Of a stretch of DNA of 52,377 nucleotides, positions 25,150 through 30,996 are shown in pieces; the stretch's first letter is position 1; every line of letters starts with the position of its first letter. Source of the DNA: Tumebacillus flagellatus (lineage in GTDB: Bacteria > Bacillota > Bacilli > Tumebacillales > Tumebacillaceae); contig NZ_JMIR01000030.1 in NCBI RefSeq assembly GCF_000714935.1, positions 1 through 52,377 of the forward strand. The letters are read 5' to 3'. The position numbers and the translations under genes were made by a program. The notes beneath the pieces are model-generated. The model saw only the letters and a program-made list of their open reading frames with translations. It searched no databases and was not told the origin of the DNA.

Positions 25150-25295
25150 GCAACGGCGTGAGCTGTTGCAGGCAACCGCGGAGAAGGCTTAGGTTTCCCC
25201 ATAAGCTCTTCCTCCGGTTTCTCCTCTCCCAGTTCCTATCGTGCAAACGGTAGGCAAAAACCCGCGTATACCCGGACGCGGGTTTTTGATTTTTT
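25150..25295 (+). ncRNA. csfG: CsfG-like forespore small RNA
   Basis: About 145 nt on the plus strand. Hairpins: 25150-25157/25162-25169 (8 bp), 25083-free region then 25183-25191/25202-25211 (9 bp, one bulge, C-rich loop GGTTTCCCCA), and 25235-25241/25248-25254 (7 bp), then a terminator stem. Two stems contain G-U pairs that would be A-C mismatches in the opposite strand, so the plus strand is the RNA. Single-stranded CTTCCTCC and CTCCTCTCCC could pair with Shine-Dalgarno sequences. CsfG of B. subtilis, a forespore sRNA conserved in spore formers, is known from the region next to ylbH (rsmD). Position, promoter and structure all agree; the sequence match was not tested. Confidence 0.75.
25256..25295 (+). 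terminator. Terminator of the CsfG-like RNA
   Basis: AAAAACCCGCGT (25256-25267) pairs with ACGCGGGTTTTT (25276-25287), followed by GATTTTTT on the plus strand. Confidence 0.92.
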
Positions 25296-25305
25296 CAGAT
25301 CACAG

Positions 25306-25340
25306 AAAAACCCGTGCTGCAAACGTGAGCACGGGTTTTT
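25306..25340 (-). terminator. Terminator after the polysaccharide deacetylase gene
   Basis: AAAAACCCGTGCT (25306-25318) and AGCACGGGTTTTT (25328-25340) form a 13-bp stem six bases past the stop codon, with a T-run on the minus strand. It faces the CsfG terminator. Confidence 0.92.
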
Positions 25341-25345
25341 GATGT

Positions 25346-26158
25346 CTATTGCTGCAGAGGAGCTTGCAGGCGGCGCGCAAATTCGTCGAGCTTCATGCCG
25401 CCGACCACGCGCACGCGGGACAACAGCAGGCGGTCTTGGCTTTGATCGGCCCACTCGTCCTGGGTCGTGACGGCGATCGTGTACCCCGCGTCGTGCACGA
25501 GACGCGACGCTTCGGGAATCAAACCGCCGCCGGGGTAGCAAAACGTCGTGACCGGCGAGCCGAGGCCTTTTTCCAAAGCCCGTTTGCTGGCGGTCAACTC
25601 CCAAGAGATCTGATCGAGGGCCGTATGAAGGAAGTTTGAATGATAGACCATGTGCGAACCGAATTCAATGCCGTGCGCGTGCATCTCCTTCATCTGGTCC
25701 CAACTCATGTGATTCTTCCGCTTGATCGAGTCGGTGATGATGAAGATCGTCGCGGGGTCATGATATTTCAATAAGACCGGATATGCGTCGGTATAATTGT
25801 CCAAATAGCCGTCGTCAAACGTGATGACGACCGGTTTGCCGTCCACTTCATAGGACCCGTCCCAATACCGCTCCAACTGCCCGAGCGTGATCGGGGTAAA
25901 GCCGTTCTCGGCGAGCCACTTCAACTGCTCTTCAAAGTCTTTCGTCGAAACGCTGAGATCTTTGCCCGGTTCCGCGATCGAGTGGTACATAAGAATCGGA
26001 ACTTTGGCTTGCGGCATATAGGCGTGAATCGGCGCTGCGGGTCGGCTGTGCATCCGCAAATACGCCCCCGAATAAAGGACGGTCACAAGCACGGCAAAAA
26101 GCACGAGCAAGAGGCCGACCGTGCGGGTGCTTGAGTTAGCATTCCTTCTGTTTCGCAC
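25346..26158 (-). CDS. Membrane-anchored polysaccharide deacetylase (NodB fold)
   Basis: The 270-aa protein has an N-terminal membrane anchor (residues 13-33) and a carbohydrate esterase 4 domain: VPILMYHSI (53-61), the catalytic TFDDGYLDN (about 112-120), the metal-binding EFGSHMVYHSN, and FCYPGGG. Family members remove acetyl groups from peptidoglycan or other N-acetylglucosamine polymers outside the membrane. Which polymer is unknown; a sporulation role is suggested only by the neighbours. The GTG at 26156-26158 follows GGAAGG. It is bracketed by its own promoter and terminator. Confidence 0.9.
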   Translation of the reverse strand: MRNRRNANSSTRTVGLLLVLFAVLVTVLYSGAYLRMHSRPAAPIHAYMPQAKVPILMYHSIAEPGKDLSVSTKDFEEQLKWLAENGFTPITLGQLERYWDGSYEVDGKPVVITFDDGYLDNYTDAYPVLLKYHDPATIFIITDSIKRKNHMSWDQMKEMHAHGIEFGSHMVYHSNFLHTALDQISWELTASKRALEKGLGSPVTTFCYPGGGLIPEASRLVHDAGYTIAVTTQDEWADQSQDRLLLSRVRVVGGMKLDEFARRLQAPLQQ

Positions 26159-26193
26159 ACGATGTCTTCCTTCCTAGTTTCTTCTCGTGTCCG

Positions 26194-26223
26194 AATGTAC
26201 CACGACTCTATCACTTTTGGCAA
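26194..26223 (-). promoter_or_regulatory. sigmaA promoter for the deacetylase gene
   Basis: The minus strand has TTGCCA (26218-26223), an 18-bp spacer and TACATT (26194-26199) with an extended TGG. It lies next to, and divergent from, the forespore promoter at 26234-26263. Confidence 0.6.
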
Positions 26224-26233
26224 GAACGAACCA

Positions 26234-26263
26234 GCATGAGAGAGAGGCTCTCCACACATCCTA
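26234..26263 (+). promoter_or_regulatory. sigmaF/sigmaG promoter for the 94-aa/40-aa operon
   Basis: GCATG (26234-26238), an 18-bp spacer and CATCCTA (26257-26263) match GHATR-N18-CATNHTA fully. The start would be about 20 nt before the ATG region, and AGAGGAG follows. Confidence 0.72.
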
Positions 26264-26287
26264 TTCGCAGAGGAGCGTGAACCTGTC

Positions 26288-26572
26288 ATGTCCAACATGA
26301 GCGAGCAGTTGAAGTTGATGGCCATTCAACAGTCGGCCGATGAAATTTCCAATACGCTCGGCGACCTCCAAGGAGTCAAAAATGCTTTGCTCGCCGGCCC
26401 GCCGGAGCAACAGCCCTGGGGCAACCGGCTGCAAGACATTCTCAAACGGATGGAACAAGAACTAACCAATATTCAATATGTCACCGCCCAAGGCCGTATG
26501 CCCGAATCCCAACAAGAGCTGGAGTTGGGGCTGACGGTGCAGACAGCGCTCAACGAAATTTCGCAGATTTAG
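26288..26572 (+). CDS. 94-aa protein of unknown function, probably forespore-expressed
   Basis: The product is acidic, helical and Gln/Glu-rich (MSNMSEQLKLMAIQQSADEI...), with no Cys, no signal peptide and no membrane segment. Its heptad-like Leu/Ile spacing suggests a coiled coil or helical bundle. I recognise no family. Evidence that it is real: AGAGGAG upstream of the ATG, a full-match sigmaF/sigmaG promoter 25 bp before the start, and a close-following second ORF (18 nt gap) that encodes a small membrane protein. It lies within the sporulation cluster beside a SASP and a Spo0E-type gene. Confidence 0.7.
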   Translation: MSNMSEQLKLMAIQQSADEISNTLGDLQGVKNALLAGPPEQQPWGNRLQDILKRMEQELTNIQYVTAQGRMPESQQELELGLTVQTALNEISQI

Positions 26573-26590
26573 AGAAAGCGGGGGATGGCA

Positions 26591-26713
26591 ATGAAATGGA
26601 ACTTTACAGAAACGGAAGTGGCGATCTTCGCCTCGCTGGTGTTCATCCTCATCGTCCTGTTTCAGTTTTTTATCCAGATCATGATGCCTCCAAACGACAA
26701 GCACCCTAAATAG
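26591..26713 (+). CDS. 40-aa single-pass membrane protein, unknown function
   Basis: The ORF reads MKWNFTETEVAIF, then a hydrophobic helix (about residues 10-33, with LVFILIVLFQFF) and a short polar tail ending NDKHPK. GCGGGGG is spaced six bases before the ATG at 26591; an in-frame ATG two codons earlier is adjacent to that site. It follows the 94-aa gene by 18 nt and is probably cotranscribed from the same forespore promoter. Its stop region overlaps the 3' end of the convergent Spo0E-type gene by 8 bp. No terminator is visible for it. Confidence 0.6.
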   Translation: MKWNFTETEVAIFASLVFILIVLFQFFIQIMMPPNDKHPK

Positions 26714-26891
26714 TCGGCTCGCGTCGCCGCAGGTGTTCCAGCCGTTGCAGTTGTTGAAACTGAACGATCAATTCATCAAGCTCTTGGGAGACACGCAGGA
26801 CGCTCGGGTGCAAAAAGTCGCCGCTGCAACGGTCAACGGTTTCCAGAAGCTGTTGTCGCAAGATTTCAATTTGCCCGGCCATCCCGATCAT
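26706..26891 (-). CDS. Spo0E-family aspartyl-phosphate phosphatase
   Basis: This 61-aa protein has the Spo0E signature SQELDELIVQF (residues 35-45) between two predicted helices. Spo0E, YisI and YnzD dephosphorylate Spo0A-P and so delay or restrain sporulation; which of these it matches cannot be told. The ATG at 26889-26891 follows GGGGTGG; an ATG three codons later is also possible. The 3' end overlaps the convergent 40-aa gene by 8 bp. Presence of the gene beside forespore genes suggests local sporulation control. Confidence 0.88.
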   Translation of the reverse strand: MIGMAGQIEILRQQLLETVDRCSGDFLHPSVLRVSQELDELIVQFQQLQRLEHLRRREPTI

Positions 26892-26933
26892 CGTTCCACC
26901 CCTGTCCTTTTTGTGCGTATTTTCCATAAATAC

Positions 26934-26962
26934 ACTATAAATCAAAAGGAGCCATTTTGTAA
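26934..26962 (-). promoter_or_regulatory. Putative sigmaA promoter for the Spo0E-type gene
   Basis: The minus strand has TTACAA (26957-26962), a 17-bp spacer and TATAGT (26934-26939), just downstream of the SASP terminator. The -35 is weak. Confidence 0.45.
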
Positions 26963-26983
26963 GAGCATCCTGAAAATTAATTG

Positions 26984-27014
26984 AAAAAAGGACGATCCTC
27001 ACCAGGACCGTCCT
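26984..27014 (-). terminator. Terminator overlapping the end of the SASP gene
   Basis: AGGACGGTCC (minus, 27005-27014) pairs with GGATCGTCCT (26989-26998), with one G-U pair and a six-base loop, then T6. The stop codon of the gene is in the loop. Confidence 0.85.
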
Positions 27015-27202
27015 CTTTGCATGTGTTTCTCCGCCAATTCGATCATCCGTTTCGCGAGCGGTCCGTCGATCGCTTGAATCGGCAACGGCCGGCGCTTGGT
27101 ATCCGGCCCCAAGTCCAGTCCGAGTTCCATGGCGACTTCGTTGCGAAACCGTAGGGCTGCCGTGCGGTAACCCAACACGAACGGAACTTTCGGCTTGCTC
27201 AT
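26999..27202 (-). CDS. Divergent alpha/beta-type small acid-soluble spore protein
   Basis: The 67-aa product fits the SASP alpha/beta pattern: FRNEVAMELGLDLGPDTKRR (residues 19-38, compare YEIAxEFGVxLGxDxTxR) with a GPR-protease-like cleavage context at E-V-A, and a C-terminal GPLAKRMIELAEKHM (compare GGxITKRLVxMAEQxL). SASPs coat and protect spore DNA. The usual second Gly-rich stretch is replaced by PLPIQAIDG, so it is an unusual member. GGAGG precedes the ATG, and a near-consensus sigmaF/sigmaG promoter lies upstream. Confidence 0.82.
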   Translation of the reverse strand: MSKPKVPFVLGYRTAALRFRNEVAMELGLDLGPDTKRRPLPIQAIDGPLAKRMIELAEKHMQRGRSW

Positions 27203-27238
27203 CGGCCGTCCTCCTCCAACATGACTTGCTTCTAGAAC

Positions 27239-27268
27239 TAGGATGGACGAAGAGCGCCGGCATTATGT
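27239..27268 (-). promoter_or_regulatory. sigmaG-type promoter for the SASP gene
   Basis: The minus strand has ACATA (27264-27268), an 18-bp spacer and CATCCTA (27239-27245). The -10 is a full match and the -35 matches four of five. The -10 heptamer is identical to that of the 26288 operon. Confidence 0.65.
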
Positions 27269-29338
27269 CTAATCTCCCGCTCGTTGCAGCAGAACTTTTT
27301 CCGATTTCAAGAACTCGACCAGCGGTTGGAAGGCGGGCAGCGTCCAGAAGTCGGGCGCGGCGATCAACTGCTGCACTTCTTGGCGGGCTACTTCCATGAT
27401 CTTGGCGTCTTGGAGCAAGTCGCCGATCTTGAATTCCGGGATGCCGCTTTGACGGACGCCGAAAAACTCGCCGGGGCCGCGCAAGTGCAGGTCTTTTTCC
27501 GCCAACACGAACCCGTCTTGGGTTGCCACCATCGCTTTCATCCGCTCTTGCCCCGCTTCCGTGTCCGGCTTCGACATCAAGATGCAGCTCGACGCGTGCT
27601 CGCCCCGCCCGACCCGGCCGCGCAACTGATGCAACTGAGCAAGACCGAAGCGTTCGGCGTTGTAAACCATCATCGCCGTCGCGTTCGGCACGTTGACGCC
27701 GACTTCGATGACGGTGGTGGAGACGAGCACTTGAATCTCGTTGTTCGTGAACTTGCGCATGACCTCTTCCTTCTCCGCGGGGCGGAGTTTGCCGTGCAGA
27801 AGCCCGACTTCGTAGCCGGCAAACCACTCCTTGAGCATCAGGTAGAGGTCGGTGGCGTTGACGACACCTTCGATTTTTTCCGACTCTTCGACGAGCGGAG
27901 TGACGATGTAAGCTTGTCTGCCCTTCACGAGTTCGTTGCGGACGAAGCGCAAGGCGCGCTCTTCCTTGTCCGGCGTGACCCAATACGTTTGAATCGGCTG
28001 GCGTCCCGCCGGAAGTTCGTCGACGATCGACACATCGAGGTCGCCGAACACCGACATCGCAAGCGTGCGCGGAATCGGGGTCGCCGACATGAACAACACG
28101 TCGGGCGCGTGGCCTTTTTGCCGGAAGATCGCGCGCTGCTCCACGCCGAAGCGATGCTGTTCGTCGGTGACGACCACCGAGAGCGATTTGAACTGCACGC
28201 CTTCTTCCAGCAGAGCGTGTGTCCCGATCACGACGTTGATTTCACCGTCCGCGATCTTCGCGAGCACGTCGCGGCGCTCGCGGTCTTTTTGCGAGCCGAT
28301 CAAGAGCCCGATGCGGCAGCCGAGCGGCTCTAACAAGTCGACGGCGGCGCGAAAGTGCTGTTCGGCGAGAATCTCCGTAGGCACCAAGATCGCCCCTTGA
28401 TGCCCGGACGCCACCGCGATGAAGAGCGCGAGAAACGCGAGGATCGTCTTGCCGGAGCCTACGTCGCCTTGGATCAAGCGGTTCATCGGCACCCGCTGCG
28501 TCATGTCCCGCACCACCTCGTGCGCCACGCGGCGCTGCGCTCCCGTCATCGCAAATGGTAAACGCTTACAAAACTGTTCCAAGAGATCCTCCGGAATCTG
28601 GTGCTCCACCCCCGGTTGTTCATGGCGGTGCAACCAGCGAAACGCCTGCAGTTTCAGTTGGAACAGAAAAAACTCCTCAAAAATCAAGCGGCGGCGCGCC
28701 TGATGCAGTCCGTCGCCGTTGGTCGGAAAGTGAATTTCCTTCATCGCGTGTCGGCGGTCAATCAGCTTGTAGCGTTGGCGCAATACTTGCGGCAAACGCT
28801 CCGGAACGTCGTCGCCGTACTTTTTCAGCGCCGACGAGAGCAAGTTGCGCAACAGCTTCGGCGTGATGTCCGCTTTGACGTTGTACACGGGAACGATTCG
28901 GTCGCTGTGCACCGTCTCGCCCGCCACCACGAAGTCGTGCGTCGCCACGGCGATGCTGCGGCGGCGTTCGTCGTACTTGCCGGTGATCGTCAATTTGCGG
29001 CCGGGAATCAGTTGGTCTTTGAGATACGGTTGGTTGAACCAGACGGCGTGGAGGCGTTTGTAGTCCTCCGTCACCACCGGTACGATCGTCGTGGAGTTGC
29101 GGCGGCCCTTGTACTTGACGCCGGCCATGCCGTCCACGATGACGCGCACCGTCACCCGCGTGCCGTCCGCCAACTCGCGGCCCGGTTGGGCGTTGCGGTC
29201 TTCGTAGCGAAACGGGAAGTATTCGAGCAGGTCGTGCACCGTCTGAATGCCGAGCAGCGCCAAGGTCTTCAGCCGTTGCGGGCCGACGCCCGGCAAGACG
29301 CTGATCGGAGTTGCGGTAAGATCCAGATTCGTTGTCAC
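27269..29338 (-). CDS. recG: ATP-dependent DNA helicase RecG
   Basis: RecG remodels stalled replication forks and branch-migrates Holliday junctions. The 689-aa protein has an N-terminal wedge/OB domain with a helix-hairpin-helix-like start (LPGVGPQRLKTLALLGI), Walker A GDVGSGKT (about residue 292), DEQHRFGV (DExH box), the SATPIPRTLAMS motif and the C-terminal QLRGRVGRG motif. The start is GTG, seven bases after sdaAA, without a strong Shine-Dalgarno, so translation is probably coupled. Confidence 0.97.
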   Translation of the reverse strand: MTTNLDLTATPISVLPGVGPQRLKTLALLGIQTVHDLLEYFPFRYEDRNAQPGRELADGTRVTVRVIVDGMAGVKYKGRRNSTTIVPVVTEDYKRLHAVWFNQPYLKDQLIPGRKLTITGKYDERRRSIAVATHDFVVAGETVHSDRIVPVYNVKADITPKLLRNLLSSALKKYGDDVPERLPQVLRQRYKLIDRRHAMKEIHFPTNGDGLHQARRRLIFEEFFLFQLKLQAFRWLHRHEQPGVEHQIPEDLLEQFCKRLPFAMTGAQRRVAHEVVRDMTQRVPMNRLIQGDVGSGKTILAFLALFIAVASGHQGAILVPTEILAEQHFRAAVDLLEPLGCRIGLLIGSQKDRERRDVLAKIADGEINVVIGTHALLEEGVQFKSLSVVVTDEQHRFGVEQRAIFRQKGHAPDVLFMSATPIPRTLAMSVFGDLDVSIVDELPAGRQPIQTYWVTPDKEERALRFVRNELVKGRQAYIVTPLVEESEKIEGVVNATDLYLMLKEWFAGYEVGLLHGKLRPAEKEEVMRKFTNNEIQVLVSTTVIEVGVNVPNATAMMVYNAERFGLAQLHQLRGRVGRGEHASSCILMSKPDTEAGQERMKAMVATQDGFVLAEKDLHLRGPGEFFGVRQSGIPEFKIGDLLQDAKIMEVARQEVQQLIAAPDFWTLPAFQPLVEFLKSEKVLLQRAGD

Positions 29339-29345
29339 GTTTACG

Positions 29346-30236
29346 TCACGCTTCTTTCGTGTCGTCTCCGTAGATTTGTTTTTCCAAACGGCGGCCGGTC
29401 GGCGTGTCGGCGAGTCCGCCGAGCGCGGTTTCGCGCAACTCGACCGGCATCTGTTTGCCGATGTTGTACATCGCGAGGATCACTTCGTCGGGCGGGATCA
29501 CGCTGCGCACGCCCGCCAGCGCCATGTCCGCGCCTGCCAGCGCCAAGACGGAGCCGAATCCGTTGCGGATGATGCACGGAATTTCCACCAGTCCGGCAAC
29601 CGGATCGCAGACGAGGCCGAGGACGTTTTTCAACGCGAGCCCTGCCGCTTGAATCGCTTGCGTGGGCGATCCCCCTGCAAGTTCCACCGCCGCTGCGGCT
29701 GCCATCGCCGTCGCGGAGCCGACTTCTGCTTGGCAACCGCCGCCCGCACCCGAAATCGAGGCGTTGTTCGCCACGACATAGCCGACAGCCGCTGCGGTGA
29801 ACATGCCGAGCACCAGTTGTTCTTCCGTCGCGCCAAGCGATTGTTTGAGCGAAGAAAGCACGCCCGGCAAGATGCCGCAAGAACCGGCGGTCGGCGTTGC
29901 AACGACGAGTCCCATCGCCGCGTTGACTTCCGACGTGGACAGCGCCATCGCCACCGCTTCGGTCGCTTGTTTGCCGAGCAGGGTCTTGCCTTTTTGCGCG
30001 TATTCATAGACGCGCTTGGCGTCGCCGCCCGTCAATCCGGAAAAAGAGCGGATGTCTTCCGTCAATCCGCGCTCCACCGACTGCATCATCACATGGAACG
30101 ATTCGGTCATCTGCTCGATGACTTTCTCCCGGGTGGTGCCCGTCTCTTGGACGTGCTCTTCAATCATCAATTCGTAGATCGGCTTGCCTTCTTGCTCGCA
30201 GATCGCAACCATCTCCGCCAAATTGGTAAATCTCAT
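29346..30236 (-). CDS. sdaAA: L-serine dehydratase, alpha subunit
   Basis: Together with SdaAB this forms the oxygen-sensitive [4Fe-4S] enzyme converting L-serine to pyruvate and ammonia. The 296-aa protein has conserved cysteines in AGSCGILPG, GGGCQAEVG and LVCDPVAG and the segment SISGAGGGCQAE. The ATG at 30234-30236 follows GAGGAGG. It begins 13 nt after sdaAB. Confidence 0.96.
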   Translation of the reverse strand: MRFTNLAEMVAICEQEGKPIYELMIEEHVQETGTTREKVIEQMTESFHVMMQSVERGLTEDIRSFSGLTGGDAKRVYEYAQKGKTLLGKQATEAVAMALSTSEVNAAMGLVVATPTAGSCGILPGVLSSLKQSLGATEEQLVLGMFTAAAVGYVVANNASISGAGGGCQAEVGSATAMAAAAAVELAGGSPTQAIQAAGLALKNVLGLVCDPVAGLVEIPCIIRNGFGSVLALAGADMALAGVRSVIPPDEVILAMYNIGKQMPVELRETALGGLADTPTGRRLEKQIYGDDTKEA

Positions 30237-30249
30237 CTGTCGTTCCTCC

Positions 30250-30924
30250 TCAAGAAGCTTCGATGGAAGAGACGCGCTTGACGGCTTCCAAGAGCTGTAT
30301 TTCAGCCACTGCCTCGGCAGGCGGCTGCTCATCTGTTGAAATCAACATCAGCGCTTCCGATCCGCGCCCGCGACGGGATACTTCCATAAACGAAATGTTC
30401 AACTGGTGCTTTGACAAAATCGTCGTCACCGCAGCGATCACGCCAAAACGGTCGGCATGCGGGATGACGAGCGTCGGGTACTGGCCGGTCATCTTGACTT
30501 TAAAGCCGTCGATCTCCAAGATCTCCACCGCGCCCCCGCCGATCGAGACGCCGAGCATCTCAAATTTGCGCTCGCCCTTGGAGAGCTTGATACGCACGGT
30601 GTTCGGGTGATAATCCGGATTGGGCGGCCCCGGTTTGAACGTGACCGCGATGCCGGACTCCTTGGCGATTTGCAACGACTTCGGGATACGGTTGTCGTGT
30701 GTGGGAAAGTTCAGCAACCCCGCCACCAACGCCACGTCGGTTCCGTGTCCGCGATACGTCTTGGCAAACGAGCCGTACAGCAAAATTTCCGCGATTTCCG
30801 GCTCTTCTCCGAACAAATTGCGGGCAATCCGCCCGATGCGGGCAGCCCCGGCGGTGTGGGACGAGGAAGGACCGATCATGATCGGCCCGATGATATCAAA
30901 TGAATGGCGAAATGATGAAGACAT
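30250..30924 (-). CDS. sdaAB: L-serine dehydratase, beta subunit
   Basis: The 224-aa beta subunit starts with the diagnostic DIIGPIMIGPSSSHTAGA (residues 10-27) and ends with an ACT domain (about 145-215), a usual site for amino-acid sensing. GGGGGAACG precedes the ATG. It lies downstream of fakA but after a terminator, so transcription may partly depend on read-through. Confidence 0.96.
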   Translation of the reverse strand: MSSSFRHSFDIIGPIMIGPSSSHTAGAARIGRIARNLFGEEPEIAEILLYGSFAKTYRGHGTDVALVAGLLNFPTHDNRIPKSLQIAKESGIAVTFKPGPPNPDYHPNTVRIKLSKGERKFEMLGVSIGGGAVEILEIDGFKVKMTGQYPTLVIPHADRFGVIAAVTTILSKHQLNISFMEVSRRGRGSEALMLISTDEQPPAEAVAEIQLLEAVKRVSSIEAS

Positions 30925-30950
30925 ACTTCGTTCCCCCTAAGCCTTACCGT

Positions 30951-30983
30951 AAAAAACGGCCTGCCGCCATGCGACAGGGCCGT
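30951..30983 (-). terminator. Terminator after fakA
   Basis: ACGGC-C-CTGTCGC pairs with GCGGCAG-GCCGT (12 bp with one bulge and one G-U) around ATG, followed by T6 on the minus strand. No promoter for sdaAB is evident beyond it. Confidence 0.85.
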
Positions 30984-30996
30984 CGGTCCCTTCCGC

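Noticed and set aside
25083-25202. A 39-codon minus-strand ORF (MGKPKPSPRL...) with GGAGG upstream
   Set aside because: It lies antisense to the CsfG-like RNA; the purine-rich site is simply the complement of the RNA's CU-rich tract. No minus-strand promoter was found, and the RNA folds better on the plus strand.
25028-25345. A riboswitch-type leader for rsmD (the 'ylbH leader' idea) on the minus strand
   Set aside because: The structured region lies upstream of the proposed rsmD promoter and folds better as the opposite strand, which also has the promoter and terminator.
26706-27983. A 425-codon minus-strand frame
   Set aside because: Its upstream part reads the SASP and recG regions out of frame and crosses the SASP terminator. 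Only the last 61 codons (Spo0E family) are real.
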